DNA of 64,000 nucleotides from Brevundimonas sp. UBA7506 (GCF_002479495.1 NZ_DLNQ01000002.1:37539-101538); one strand, 5' to 3'. Shown: positions 39,437 to 48,708, numbered from the stretch's first letter. Numbers and translations: made by a program. Notes: generated from the sequence alone by a model not told the origin.

Positions 39437-41632
39437 TCAATACTGCAAGCTGAGGCGTGCGCCGATCGTGCGCGGCCGACCCGGCTGGGCGATGTCGGCG
39501 CTGGTGAAGAAGTTGCGCGTCAGGTCGTATTCCTGATCGAACAGATTGCGCGCCCAGAAGGTGACGGACCAGTTGGCGCTCTCTGGGCCGACCGTCACGC
39601 TGGCGTTGGCCAGCCAGTAGTCCGGCACGTCGTACTTGACGCCCAGCCACGAGGGGTATTCGTCACGATAGCTGTAGTTGGCCTCGGCGGTGACGGCGAA
39701 GCCGCTGACCATCCAGTCGTAGCTGATCGACCCGGCGTAGCTCCAGGCGGGGAAGAGAATCGGGTCGCCCGCCTTGTCTTCAAAGATGGCCATGTTGGCG
39801 GCGCGCGACGCGGGGACGTCGAGGGCTTCGTATTCGTCGTATTCGCCCTTCTTGTAGCTGAGCGACTGGCTGATCCGCAGGCCCTGGATAGGCTTGAGCA
39901 CCGCCTCCAGTTCCGCCCCCCAGATGTGGGACGAAGGCACGTTGGTGAAGCGGCCGACGGGCCCGTTGGCGCCCCAGACCGCCGACAGGACCTGCTGGTC
40001 GGTGTAGTCGTAGTAGTAGGCGGCGCCATTGAGCTGAACGGCGCGCGAGGGATCGGCCTTGAAGCCGACTTCGTAGGCCCAGAGGATTTCCGGGTTGAAG
40101 GGCTCGATGCCGCTGCGATTGCCGGTGTTGTAGGTCGTGAAGCCACCCGACTTGGCCCCGCGACTGGCCGAGCCGTAGATCAGGATGTTGTCGGCCGGCT
40201 TGAACTCCAGCGCCGCCTTGCCCGTCAGGGGCGTCATCTTGGTGTCGACCGTGGTCGGGGGCAGGGCGGTGGCGCCGCCGAAGGCCGAGCCGAAGCCTTG
40301 AAGCTCGCGTGTCTCTTCCTCGTAGCGCAGGCCGACGATGGCCTTCCAGCGCTCGGCGAAGGCGTATTCCGCCTGACCGAACAGGCTCCAGGATTCGACC
40401 GACTGGTCATAGGTGACCTGGGCGTAGGTGCCGTAGATGTCGATGAAGTCCGAGAAGTAGCGCTCGTTCAGATCCTGCTTGGAATAATAGAAGCCGGCCA
40501 CCCAGGTCAGGGCGCTGTCGTTATCCGAAGCCAGGCGCAGTTCCTGCGAGAGCACGTCCACATCGCTGCCGAAGAAGGTGTCGGCCTCGACCGAGGCGCT
40601 GGAGTCCCAGTCGCCGTATTCGCTGCGGTCCAGGGTCTCGTAGCTGGTGATGCTGGTCAGGTTCATGCCCTTGAGCGCCAGGTTGGCGTTCAGCGACGTG
40701 CCCCAGGACGAGTTGTCGCGACCCGGCTTGTCCGTGACGTCGCGGCCGATCGAGGCGGCGAAGCGCGGCGACAGGCCCCAGCCGGTCTTGGAGTGATCCT
40801 TGTCCGCGAGAATGGTCGGGCCGGTTCCGCCGCGCGTGCGCAGATCGCTGAGCAGGTAGAGGCCCAGGTTCTCGGACTTGTCGATCCCGCCATGAACATC
40901 GAGCAGCAGGGACAGGCTTTCGCTCGGATCCCAGGCCAGCAGGGCGCGGGCGCCGGTGCGGTCGGCGTCGCCGAGCGATTCGCCGGTCGTGCGGTTGCGC
41001 TGCCAGGCGCCGCCCTGTTCGGTCGAGACCGCCAGGCGGCCGCGCAGGCCGCCCGCCAGCGGGCCCGAGACATGGCCCTCGGCGCGGAACAGGTCGTGGC
41101 TGCCCCATTCGGTCATCAGGCCGGCCGACAACTCCTCGGTCGGGCGCTTGGTGACGAAGCTGATGGCGCCGCCCGTGGTGTTGCGGCCGTAGAGGGTGCC
41201 TTGCGGCCCGCGCAGGACCTCGACCCGGTCGATGTCGAAGATCAGGCCCTGGGTCATGACCGGGACCGGATAGGCGACCTCGTTCACATAGACGCCGACG
41301 GTGGGCGAGTTGTTCGAGGCGTAGTCCTGGAAGCCGACGCCGCGCATCCGGAACTGGGCCGCGCCGCCGCCGAAGGCCGGTTCGACCTCGAGGTTGGGCG
41401 TGGCGTTCTGAAGCTGGTTGACGTTGGTGATGCCCTGCTGGACCAGGCTTTCGCCGCTGAGGACGCTCAGGGCGATGCCGACGTCCTGGGCCGCCTGCTC
41501 GCGGCGCTGGGCGGTGACAATGACTTCGTCGATCGTGGTGGCTCGGTCAGGCGGCGCCTGCTGGGCCATGGCGGTGGTGGAACACAGGGCTGCGAGCGCC
41601 CCGACGGATACGCTGACCAAAAGACGATTCAT
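39437..41632 (-). CDS. TonB-dependent receptor, paralogue 1 (outer membrane)
   Basis: A 731-residue outer-membrane receptor with a Sec signal (MNRLLVSVSVGALAALCSTT to AMAQ), TonB-box-like DEVIVTAQRREQ, plug block VEVLRGPQGTLYGRNTTGG, and a barrel ending TIGARLSLQY. It is a paralogue of the receptor at 35688-37907, so the locus has two related uptake proteins. The frame opens at 41713 but the ATG at 41630-41632 gives the signal peptide. It is separated from the aminotransferase gene by 181 bp and from the regulator gene by 290 bp, so it probably has its own promoter. Confidence 0.93.
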   Translation of the reverse strand: MNRLLVSVSVGALAALCSTTAMAQQAPPDRATTIDEVIVTAQRREQAAQDVGIALSVLSGESLVQQGITNVNQLQNATPNLEVEPAFGGGAAQFRMRGVGFQDYASNNSPTVGVYVNEVAYPVPVMTQGLIFDIDRVEVLRGPQGTLYGRNTTGGAISFVTKRPTEELSAGLMTEWGSHDLFRAEGHVSGPLAGGLRGRLAVSTEQGGAWQRNRTTGESLGDADRTGARALLAWDPSESLSLLLDVHGGIDKSENLGLYLLSDLRTRGGTGPTILADKDHSKTGWGLSPRFAASIGRDVTDKPGRDNSSWGTSLNANLALKGMNLTSITSYETLDRSEYGDWDSSASVEADTFFGSDVDVLSQELRLASDNDSALTWVAGFYYSKQDLNERYFSDFIDIYGTYAQVTYDQSVESWSLFGQAEYAFAERWKAIVGLRYEEETRELQGFGSAFGGATALPPTTVDTKMTPLTGKAALEFKPADNILIYGSASRGAKSGGFTTYNTGNRSGIEPFNPEILWAYEVGFKADPSRAVQLNGAAYYYDYTDQQVLSAVWGANGPVGRFTNVPSSHIWGAELEAVLKPIQGLRISQSLSYKKGEYDEYEALDVPASRAANMAIFEDKAGDPILFPAWSYAGSISYDWMVSGFAVTAEANYSYRDEYPSWLGVKYDVPDYWLANASVTVGPESANWSVTFWARNLFDQEYDLTRNFFTSADIAQPGRPRTIGARLSLQY

Positions 41633-41922
41633 CGCCTCATCCCTCCCATGACGCCGCGCGGACCTTTCTTCAGCGGTCTCGTTGCGGCCGAGGCGGAACG
41701 ACGGTTCCGCCACCCGTAATCTATCCTCGGCCTCCGGGCTTTGTGCAACGCAGCAAGCCTTGCATTTCCCTAGGCTGTCTCCGGTGTCACTCGTCTGTCA
41801 CGCACGAAGTAGCTGGCGAAACGGCAAGATCGACAAGCCTGTTTCTTCAGGAGGCCAATGGGCTGAGAAGATGGGTAATTTTATTTTTCTCGCTCAGTAT
41901 TCTGAGCAAGTGCAACGCGGGG
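41633..41922. other. 290-bp promoter region with palindromes
   Basis: Gap between the XRE-cupin regulator and TonB receptor paralogue 1. It holds TGCAAC-N10-TTGCA at 41744-41764, a second TGCAAC at 41911-41916, and a perfect 16-bp palindrome (GCTCAGTATTCTGAGC) at 41892-41907. These look like operator material and lie upstream of the receptor gene. No gene is seen here. Confidence 0.5.
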
Positions 41923-42501
41923 TCAGAAGGTCGGCGGGGTGCAGGCGCTGATGACGACGCAAGGGACGTCGCCGACATTGCGGAAGCGGTGGGGCAGGGT
42001 GCTGGGGAAGAGGTAGCCGTCGCCGGCTTTCAGCACGCGCGACTGGCCGTCCACGGTGACTTCCAGACGGCCGGAAATGATCAGCCCGCCCTCTTCGCCC
42101 TCGTGAGAGAGCATGACGCGGCCGCTGTCCGAGCCGGGCTGATAGGTCTCGTGCAGGATCTGCAAGCTGCTGTCCTGACCCGAGCCGAGCTGGCGATAGG
42201 AGACCTCGCCGCGCGAGATGTCGGTCAGTTCGTCGTGGCGATAGAAGTGCTTGGTCGGGGTCTCGAACTCGGAGCTGAAAAACTCGCCGAGCGACACGCC
42301 GGCGGCGTCCAGCAGACGTTTCAGCGAGCCGACCGAGGGGCTGGTGCGGCCGCTCTCGACCAGGCTGACGGTGCTGGACGGCACCCCGGCCTTGCGCGCC
42401 AGCGCCCGCTGCGACAGGCCCAGCCGGTCCCGAAGCGCCCGCAGGCGCGGGCCGATGATGTTGTCGCCGTCGTCGCCGTCGCCACGCGCCATGTCGCTCA
42501 T
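41923..42501 (-). CDS. XRE family transcriptional regulator with cupin domain
   Basis: A 192-residue regulator. Residues about 17-72 form a lambda-repressor-type HTH (LRALRDRLGLSQRALARKAG, then SSTVSLVESGRTSPSVGSL). A C-terminal cupin (MLSHEGEEGGLIISGRLEVTVDG, then GDGYLFPSTLPHRFRN) probably senses a small metabolite. The architecture is that of PuuR and related regulators of amine and amino-acid catabolism. Its start overlaps the stop of the M20 deacylase in ATGA (42498-42501), so it is the last gene of the ALDH-SDR-dehydrogenase-M20-regulator operon and likely controls the cluster. A nearby ATG four codons in is possible. Confidence 0.9.
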   Translation of the reverse strand: MSDMARGDGDDGDNIIGPRLRALRDRLGLSQRALARKAGVPSSTVSLVESGRTSPSVGSLKRLLDAAGVSLGEFFSSEFETPTKHFYRHDELTDISRGEVSYRQLGSGQDSSLQILHETYQPGSDSGRVMLSHEGEEGGLIISGRLEVTVDGQSRVLKAGDGYLFPSTLPHRFRNVGDVPCVVISACTPPTF

Positions 42502-43784
42502 CCTCGCTTGCGGGTCAGAAGGTCATAGGCCGCGCGGGCCATGACCTTGGCCGAGTTGGTCATGTCCTCGATGCCGACCCATTCGTCGGGCTGGTGCGCC
42601 AGGTCCAGGACGCCAGGGCCGTAGGCGATGCAGTCCTTCAGCTTGCCGATGCGGTCGACGTGCTTCTGGTCATAGGTGCCGGGCGAGCAGACGAACTGGG
42701 CCTTGCGTCCCAGCACCGTCTCGATGGCGGCGGCGGTGGTGCTGGCGACGGGACCATCCCGGTCGGCCATGCTGGGCGCCACCTGAAACAGGTCGCGCAT
42801 CTCGTAGCGGAAGCCGTGGCGCTGGGCCGCCAGGCCGTCGAGGATGGCCTTCACCTCGCCTTTCACCTCTTCGAGGGTTTCCTCGATCAGGAAGCGACGG
42901 TCGATGATCATGCGGCTGGAATCAGCGACGCAGGGCGCGGGCAGACCATCGAAACCTTCGGCCTGACCCCCGTGGATGGAGTTGATGTTCATCGTCGACT
43001 GGCGGGCGCCCTCGGGCACGACCGGCATGTCGGAATGGCGGGCGGCCATGGCGGGGTAGAGCTTGCTCTCGAACTCCTCCATCACCGCGCCCATGTGGCG
43101 GATGGCGGAGTCGCCCAGAAAGGGCATGGAGCCGTGGGCGATGCGGCCCTTGGTCTCGATCTCGGCCCACCAGACGCCGCGATGGCCGATGCAGACCCGG
43201 TCCACGTTCAACGGTTCGGGGATGATGACGTGGTTGACGCGCGGCTCGGAGAACCAGCCACGCTCGGCCAGATAGGCGACGCCGCCGTAGCCGCCCGATT
43301 CCTCGTCCACCGTGCCGGAGATTTCGAGCGCGCCGGGCAGGGGCAGGCCGGAATCGATCAGGGCCTCGACCGCGATGATGGAGGCGGCCAGCCCGCCCTT
43401 CATGTCGCAGGCGCCCCGGCCGTAGACGCGGCCGTCCTTCACTTCGCCGCCGAAGGGATCGACGGTCCAGCCGGACCCGACCTCGACCACGTCGATATGG
43501 CTGTTGAAGTGGACGCAAGGCCCCGGCTCGGAGCCCTGCCAGCGGGCGATGACATTGGTGCGCGGGTACTGGTCGCTGTCGCCCGGCGAGCCTTCGCCGC
43601 GCACATATTCGACGGTGAAGCCGCGCTTCTTCAGTCGCTCACCGATGTATTCGGCGCAGGGGCGATAGGCCTCCCCTGGCGGGTTGACGGTGGGGAAGCG
43701 GATCAGATCCTGGGTCAGGGCGACCAATTCGTCGGTGCGGCCGTCGATCAGGTCCATGACGGTCTGCAAGGTGGGGGCGCTCAT
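42498..43784 (-). CDS. M20 family deacylase, ArgE/DapE-like
   Basis: A 428-residue cytoplasmic zinc hydrolase related to acetylornithine deacetylase and succinyl-diaminopimelate desuccinylase. Metal-binding signatures are FNSHIDVVEVG, DPFGGEVKDGRVYGRGACDMKG, ISGTVDEESGGYGG and the HRGVWWAEIETKGRIAHGSMPF dimerisation-domain block (two pieces). The final metal His is in YDQKHVDRIGKLKDC. The family removes acyl groups from amino acids; here the context (aminotransferase, ALDH) suggests it deacylates an N-acylated amino compound taken up by the cell. It lies 10 bp after the dehydrogenase gene. Confidence 0.88.
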   Translation of the reverse strand: MSAPTLQTVMDLIDGRTDELVALTQDLIRFPTVNPPGEAYRPCAEYIGERLKKRGFTVEYVRGEGSPGDSDQYPRTNVIARWQGSEPGPCVHFNSHIDVVEVGSGWTVDPFGGEVKDGRVYGRGACDMKGGLAASIIAVEALIDSGLPLPGALEISGTVDEESGGYGGVAYLAERGWFSEPRVNHVIIPEPLNVDRVCIGHRGVWWAEIETKGRIAHGSMPFLGDSAIRHMGAVMEEFESKLYPAMAARHSDMPVVPEGARQSTMNINSIHGGQAEGFDGLPAPCVADSSRMIIDRRFLIEETLEEVKGEVKAILDGLAAQRHGFRYEMRDLFQVAPSMADRDGPVASTTAAAIETVLGRKAQFVCSPGTYDQKHVDRIGKLKDCIAYGPGVLDLAHQPDEWVGIEDMTNSAKVMARAAYDLLTRKRG

Positions 43785-43794
43785 TGGTCGATCC

Positions 43795-44916
43795 TCACGC
43801 GAACTGGGCGTCCAGCGCGGCCAAAACCGCGTCGGTCATCTGAAGGGTGGAGACGGGGGCGACGCCGGCTTCCGCGATGTCGGGGGTGCGGACGCCGCTG
43901 GACACGACCTGACGCACCGCGCGCTCCAGCTTGTCCGCCAGGTCCGCCCGATCGAAGGACCAGCGCAGGCACAGGGCGAAGGACAGGATGGCGGCGATGG
44001 GATTGGCCACGCCTTGGCCCGCGATGTCGGGGGCCGAGCCGTGGATCGGCTCGTACAGGCCCCGGCTGCGCCCGCCTTGTCCAAGGCCGGACAGGGAGGC
44101 CGAGGGCAGCAGGCCCAGCGAACCCGTCAGGGCCGCCGCCGCGTCGGACAGGATGTCGCCGAACAGGTTGTCGGTGACGATGACGTCGAACTGGTCCGGC
44201 CGCCGGACCAGCTGCATGGCGCAGTTGTCGGCGTACATATGGCTTAGCTCCACGTCGGGATAGTCGGCGGCGACTTCCGTGACGACGGCCCGCCACAGGG
44301 CGCCGGTCTCCATGACATTGGCCTTGTCCACCGAGCAGAGGCGGCGTTTGCGTGTGCGCGCCAGCTCGAAGGCCGTGCGGCAGGCGCGGGCGATCTCGGC
44401 CTCGGTGTAGGCCTGGGTGTCGTAGGCGCGGCGCTGGCCGTCAGAGCCGACTTCATTGGCGCGCGGCAGGCTGAAATAGACCCCCGCCGTCGCCTCGCGC
44501 ACGATAAGGATGTCGAGGCCCCGGATCAGCTCGGGCTTCAACGCCGAGGCGTCCAGCAGTTCGTCGAAACAGACGGCGGGGCGCAGGTTGGCGTAGAGGT
44601 CCAGCGCCTGGCGCAGGCGCAGGATGCCCATCTCGGGCCGCTGGGCGCGGGGCAGGTGGTCCCACTTCGGCCCGCCGACCGCGCCGAACAGGACGGCGTC
44701 GGAGGCCAGGGCCTGCTCGACCACATCCTCGGCGACGGGGGCGCCGACGGCGTCGATGCTGGCGCCGCCCGCCAGTCCCTCGCTCAGCTCAATTCGCAGC
44801 CCGGCGTTGCGGCCGAACCAGTCGGCGACGCGCAGGGTCTCGCGGATGATCTCGGGTCCGATGCCGTCGCCCGGAAGGACCAGCAGCTTGAAAGGGCGGT
44901 CAGATGCAGCGGCCAC
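43795..44916 (-). CDS. Isopropylmalate dehydrogenase-like (isocitrate/isopropylmalate DH family)
   Basis: A 373-residue NAD-dependent beta-decarboxylating dehydrogenase close to LeuB. Signatures are [41 protein letters not shown], the [14 protein letters not shown] loop, [14 protein letters not shown], and [26 protein letters not shown] (in pieces), with [20 protein letters not shown] near the end. It may act on a 3-substituted malate rather than isopropylmalate, because there are no leuA, leuC or leuD genes nearby and all neighbours are catabolic. The start is GTG at 44914-44916 with GGAGG 6 nt upstream; it overlaps the SDR gene by 17 bp, suggesting coupling. Confidence 0.85.
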   Translation of the reverse strand: MAAASDRPFKLLVLPGDGIGPEIIRETLRVADWFGRNAGLRIELSEGLAGGASIDAVGAPVAEDVVEQALASDAVLFGAVGGPKWDHLPRAQRPEMGILRLRQALDLYANLRPAVCFDELLDASALKPELIRGLDILIVREATAGVYFSLPRANEVGSDGQRRAYDTQAYTEAEIARACRTAFELARTRKRRLCSVDKANVMETGALWRAVVTEVAADYPDVELSHMYADNCAMQLVRRPDQFDVIVTDNLFGDILSDAAAALTGSLGLLPSASLSGLGQGGRSRGLYEPIHGSAPDIAGQGVANPIAAILSFALCLRWSFDRADLADKLERAVRQVVSSGVRTPDIAEAGVAPVSTLQMTDAVLAALDAQFA

Positions 44917-45664
44917 CGTCCACCTCCATGGCCACGCCGGTGATCATCGAGGCGTCGTCCGAGCAGAGGAAGGCGGCGGCGGCGCCCATGTCCTCCGGCG
45001 TCGAGAAGCGGCCGATGGGGATGGAGGCGAGGAATTTGGCGCGAACCTCGGGCGTGTCGGCACCCATGAAGGTCTTCAGCAGGGGGGTGTCGCCCGCCAC
45101 CGGGTTCAGGGCGTTCACCCGCACCTGGAAGGGCGCCAGTTCGACCGCCATGGCCCGCGTCGCCGTGATGACCCAGCCCTTGGAGGCGTTGTACCAGGTC
45201 AGGTTAGGGCGGGGGCTGACCCCGCCGGTCGAGGCGATGTTCAGGATGGCGCCGGACCCCTGGGCCTTCATCGCCGGGACGAAGGCTTTCGACATCAGAT
45301 AGATGGCGCGCATGTTGACGTTGGCGATGCGGTCGAAGGCTTCATCCGACAGTTCGTCCAGCGGCTGGGGCGTGTGGCCGACGCCTGCGTTGTTGACCAC
45401 GATGTCGACCCCGCCCAGCAGGCGGTTGGCGGTCTCGGCCAGGGCGGTGACGTCGGCGTTGCTGGATACATCCACCTGCACGCCCAGTGCTTCGTCGCCC
45501 AGTTCAGCGGCCAGGGCGCGGGCGGCGTCGCCGTTCAGGTCGGCGACGATGACGCGGGCGCCTTCTTCGGCGAAGCGGCGCGCGATTCCGGCGCCGAAGC
45601 CGGAGGCTCCGCCCGTGACGATCGCTCGCTTGCCCTCCAGCCGCTTCGATCTGTTCTCCCCCAA
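44900..45664 (-). CDS. SDR family oxidoreductase
   Basis: A 254-residue short-chain dehydrogenase. The cofactor motif is [20 protein letters not shown], the NNAG motif is [10 protein letters not shown], the catalytic Ser is in NIASTGG, and the YxxxK motif is YNASKG (about 158). Asp in VADLNGD after strand 2 suggests NAD over NADP. It ends in the usual GVAMEVDGG motif. The start is a TTG at 45662-45664 with GGGAG 7 nt upstream. It lies 17 bp after the ALDH gene and overlaps the next gene. Confidence 0.88.
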   Translation of the reverse strand: MGENRSKRLEGKRAIVTGGASGFGAGIARRFAEEGARVIVADLNGDAARALAAELGDEALGVQVDVSSNADVTALAETANRLLGGVDIVVNNAGVGHTPQPLDELSDEAFDRIANVNMRAIYLMSKAFVPAMKAQGSGAILNIASTGGVSPRPNLTWYNASKGWVITATRAMAVELAPFQVRVNALNPVAGDTPLLKTFMGADTPEVRAKFLASIPIGRFSTPEDMGAAAAFLCSDDASMITGVAMEVDGGRCI

Positions 45665-45681
45665 GACGCTACTCCCTTGCG

Positions 45682-47127
45682 CTATCCGTGATGGGCCGCG
45701 ACGGTCTTGAGCGTGGTGAAGGCGTAGAGCGCCTCGAACCCCTTCTCGCGACCATGGCCCGACCTGCCGACGCCGCCGAAAGGCAGTTCCACCCCGCCCG
45801 CCGCGCCGTAGTTGTTGATGAAGACCTGTCCGGCCCTCAGCCGTTTCGCCAGCCGCATCTGCCGCCCGCCGTCGGCGGTCCAGACTCCGGCGACCAGGCC
45901 GTAGTCGGTGCCGTTGGCGATTGCGACCGCGTCCTCTTCGGTGTCGAAGGGGATGACGACCACGGCGGGACCGAAGATTTCCTGCTGCGCCAGCGGGTGA
46001 TCGGGCGCGACATTGGCGAACAGGGTCGGGGCGACATAGGCGCCGCCTGACGGCAGGTCGGCCAGCGTCGCCTGGGCCACGATCAGGCCGTCGGCGCGGC
46101 CCTTCTCGATGAAGCCTTCGACCATGGCCTGTTGCTTCCTCGACACCAGCGGGCCGACATCGCGGTCGTCCATGGCCGGGCCAACGGTCAGGGCGGCGAA
46201 GCGTTCGGCCATGCGGCGGACCACCTCGTCATACACGCCGCGCTGGACCAGGACGCGCGATCCGGCCGAACAGGTCTGGCCCGCGTTCTGGACGCCTGCG
46301 TTGACGAGGAAGGGCAGGGCCTTGTCCAGATCGGCGTCGTCGAACACCAGTTGGGGCGACTTGCCGCCCAGCTCCAGCGTCACCGGCACGGCGTTGACCG
46401 CCGCCGCCTGCTGGATGGCGACGCCCACCCCGGTCGAGCCGGTGAAGGACAGGTGGTTGATCCCGGGATGCGCGGCCAGGGCCGCGCCCGCCTCGGCGCC
46501 CGTGCCGGTCACGACGTTCAAGGCGCCTGCGGGCAGACCACAGTCGGCGGCGACATTGGCGAAGGCCAGGGCGGTAAGCGAGGCCTGCTCGGCGGGCTTC
46601 AGCACCACGGCGTTGCCGACGCACAGGGCGGCCACGACCGAGCGGCCGATGATCTGCATCGGATAGTTCCAGGGGATGATGTGGCCCGTCACCCCGTGCG
46701 GTTCGCGCAGGGTGTAGACGGTGTAGCCGTCCTGGAAGGGAATGGTCTCGCCGTGCAGCTTGTCGGCGGCTCCGGCGTAGAATTCCAGATAGCGGGCCAG
46801 GGCGATGACGTCGTTGCGCGCCTGTTTCAGCGGCTTGCCGACGTCCAGAGCCTCAAGCTCGGCCAGCAGGTCGATGCGGGCTTCGACCTCGCGCCCCATG
46901 CGGGCCAGGATGCGGCCGCGCTCCACCGCCGTCATGCGGCCCCAGTTTCCGTCGAAGGCGGCGCGGGCGGCCTCGACGGCGGCGTCCACGTCCTCTGATC
47001 GGCCTGCGGCCAGTGATCCCAGGGATTCGCCGCTCGAGGGATTTTCGATCGGCAGAACGCCGCCGCCGACCGGCGCGCGCCACCGGCCGCCGATGAAGAC
47101 CTGATCGGTAGGAAAGGGCGCGACCAT
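45682..47127 (-). CDS. Aldehyde dehydrogenase family protein
   Basis: A 481-residue NAD(P)-dependent aldehyde dehydrogenase. The catalytic Cys lies in NAGQTCSAGSRVLV (about 283), the Glu in LELGGKSPQLVFDD (about 251). Other blocks are IIPWNYPM, KPAEQASLTA and the cofactor region FTGSTGVGVAIQQ. Such enzymes turn amino- or acyl-semialdehydes into acids. The ORF could be read from a TTG at 47130, but the ATG at 47125-47127 is preferred. It is the first gene of the catabolic operon, so its promoter region (47128-47300) is the place to look for regulator sites. Confidence 0.9.
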   Translation of the reverse strand: MVAPFPTDQVFIGGRWRAPVGGGVLPIENPSSGESLGSLAAGRSEDVDAAVEAARAAFDGNWGRMTAVERGRILARMGREVEARIDLLAELEALDVGKPLKQARNDVIALARYLEFYAGAADKLHGETIPFQDGYTVYTLREPHGVTGHIIPWNYPMQIIGRSVVAALCVGNAVVLKPAEQASLTALAFANVAADCGLPAGALNVVTGTGAEAGAALAAHPGINHLSFTGSTGVGVAIQQAAAVNAVPVTLELGGKSPQLVFDDADLDKALPFLVNAGVQNAGQTCSAGSRVLVQRGVYDEVVRRMAERFAALTVGPAMDDRDVGPLVSRKQQAMVEGFIEKGRADGLIVAQATLADLPSGGAYVAPTLFANVAPDHPLAQQEIFGPAVVVIPFDTEEDAVAIANGTDYGLVAGVWTADGGRQMRLAKRLRAGQVFINNYGAAGGVELPFGGVGRSGHGREKGFEALYAFTTLKTVAAHHG

Positions 47128-47550
47128 CAAGCTCTGCTCATCCTCATCGCTCGCCGCCGCGAACGTTCGAAAGCCAGTGGGCCTGATTATGGATTATGCA
47201 ACAAGCCCTTTTTGGTCTGGTTGCAAGTGACTGATTTTGCGTTCGACGTGATCGGAATTCTGATCGAAATGCGCACCGGTGATCATCATCGAGCGGATCG
47301 ACGAGGGCTCCGGTTGAGGGGCTCGACGCTGCGCGACGGCAAAGCTAGGCTTTCTTGATGAAGCCTTCGTCGCTGCAGGAAGTCCTGCTCATCGTCATCC
47401 TGGTCATAGGCGCTATCGGCGCCGTGCTGTCCGCCCTGGCGGTGCTCGTGGCGTTCGGCGTCAGCCTCTATGCGGCCATCGTCGGCTGACAGGGGCATGG
47501 CGATCGCAGGGACGCTGCCCCGAAGGGCGACTGCTTTGATCAAAGGCCGG
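47128..47550. promoter_or_regulatory. Intergenic region upstream of the ALDH operon, with inverted repeats
   Basis: A 423-bp gap. It holds TGCAAC-N17-GTTGCA at 47197-47225 (perfect 6-bp arms), the palindrome CGAACGTTCG at 47160-47169, and a near-palindrome GATCGGAATTCTGATC at 47250-47265. The first resembles the TGCAAC sites upstream of the two other transcription units in the cluster, so it is a candidate operator. A short ORF at 47358-47489 is listed separately. I see no other feature. Confidence 0.45.
47358..47489 (+). CDS. Possible small single-helix membrane protein
   Basis: A 43-codon ORF starting at ATG 47358. After MKPSSLQEV the rest is almost entirely hydrophobic (IVILVIGAIGAVLSALAV, then FGVSLYAAIVG), so it would form one membrane helix. 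No strong ribosome-binding site is visible upstream. It lies between the ALDH operon and tRNA-Ser. It may be a real small protein or a chance ORF in GC-rich DNA; I cannot tell. Confidence 0.35.
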   Translation: MKPSSLQEVLLIVILVIGAIGAVLSALAVLVAFGVSLYAAIVG

Positions 47551-47640
<90 letters not shown>

Positions 47641-47735
47641 GCGGGGCCGATATTCGCTTGGTCGAGCGAGGGGCTTCTCTAGTCAAAGGCGGCGCGGGCC
47701 GCAAGCGATTCCAGCGAAGAAATTCGATAAAATTT

Positions 47736-48701
47736 TCAGCGCTGTCCGGGCAGGGTCAGGCCGGGCGCGGGGCCGCCCAAGGGATCGGCGCCGACGAAGC
47801 GGAAAAGCTCGGCCGGACGACCGCCGGTATCGCTGGAAAAGACGCCTGTGGCCTGAACCAGACCGGCGCGTTCGACGCCGCGACGGAAGTTCTGCTTGTG
47901 CAGCGACAGGCCGGCCACGGCCTCTGCCGCCGCCTGCAAGGCGGAAAGCGTGAAGGTGTCCGGCGTCAGGTCGAACAGGACCGGGCGGTACTTCAGCTTG
48001 GAGCGCAGGCGGCCCAGGGCGGTGGCGACGATGCGGCGGTGGTCGGAGGCCATCGGCAGATCGGGCAGAGCCGACGGCGGGGGACGGTCGTGGTCGCGGG
48101 CGGATTCGGCGACCAGGCCGGCCTCATAGAGCAACTCATAGCGCTCCAGCACCCGTTCCTCGTTCCAACGGCGCTCGGGCGTCAGGGCGAACAGGGTCTC
48201 GGCGCGGCCCAGGCGGCGGGCGTCGCCGTCTGCCCAGGCGCGCAGGGCGGGCGTCAGCGTCGCCATCACGGCGGGCGGGCCGTCGCGCCAGTCCTCCCAG
48301 GGGAAGATGTCGAACACGGGCGTCCAGGCGGCGTCCAGGCCGGGGGCCTCTGGGGCCTCTGGGGCGTCGGCGGTCAGGGCCAGATAGCCGACCGAGACCT
48401 CGCGGGCGCGCTCAGGGCCGGGCGTGGCGCGCGGCGAGGCGCGGCCCGCGTCGCCGAAGGTATAGAGTTGTTCGACGAAGCCGAGCGGAAAGCCGGTCTG
48501 CGCGGTGACGAAGGCGCGCAGGGCCAGTTCGAAGGTGCGGTCGCGCGCCGGATCGAAGGGGCCGAAGGGCAGGGCCGGGGCCCCGTCGGCGGCATGGGTG
48601 GTCAGGACCACGGCCTGACCCGCGCGCAGGGCGATGACCACGGCCGACAGGCCGATCCGCACGCCCTGTTCGTGACCCTGAAGCGCCCCCGCCTGCGTCA
48701 T
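47736..48701 (-). CDS. NrtR-like regulator: Nudix domain plus winged helix
   Basis: A 321-residue two-domain protein. The N-terminal part resembles a Nudix-related fold (IGLSAVVIALRAGQAVVLTT; RTFELALRAFVTAQTGF; VEQLYTFGDAGR) and the C-terminal part resembles the NrtR winged helix (ALGRLRSKLKYRPVLFDLTP, then FTLSALQAAAEAVAGLSLHK and NFRRGVERAGLV). The catalytic Nudix box is not intact, as in NrtR regulators that bind ADP-ribose-type ligands and control NAD metabolism genes. No NAD biosynthesis gene is adjacent. It follows the HD hydrolase gene by 7 bp, so they may form one operon. Confidence 0.8.
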   Translation of the reverse strand: MTQAGALQGHEQGVRIGLSAVVIALRAGQAVVLTTHAADGAPALPFGPFDPARDRTFELALRAFVTAQTGFPLGFVEQLYTFGDAGRASPRATPGPERAREVSVGYLALTADAPEAPEAPGLDAAWTPVFDIFPWEDWRDGPPAVMATLTPALRAWADGDARRLGRAETLFALTPERRWNEERVLERYELLYEAGLVAESARDHDRPPPSALPDLPMASDHRRIVATALGRLRSKLKYRPVLFDLTPDTFTLSALQAAAEAVAGLSLHKQNFRRGVERAGLVQATGVFSSDTGGRPAELFRFVGADPLGGPAPGLTLPGQR

Positions 48702-48708
48702 GCAGTCC

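Noticed and set aside
39356..41719. 787-codon open frame on the plus strand
   Set aside because: Antisense to TonB receptor paralogue 1; biased composition and no recognisable domain.
43795..44916. Assignment as leuB of leucine biosynthesis
   Set aside because: No leuA/leuC/leuD or other biosynthetic genes are present and all neighbours are catabolic, so only family-level naming is justified.
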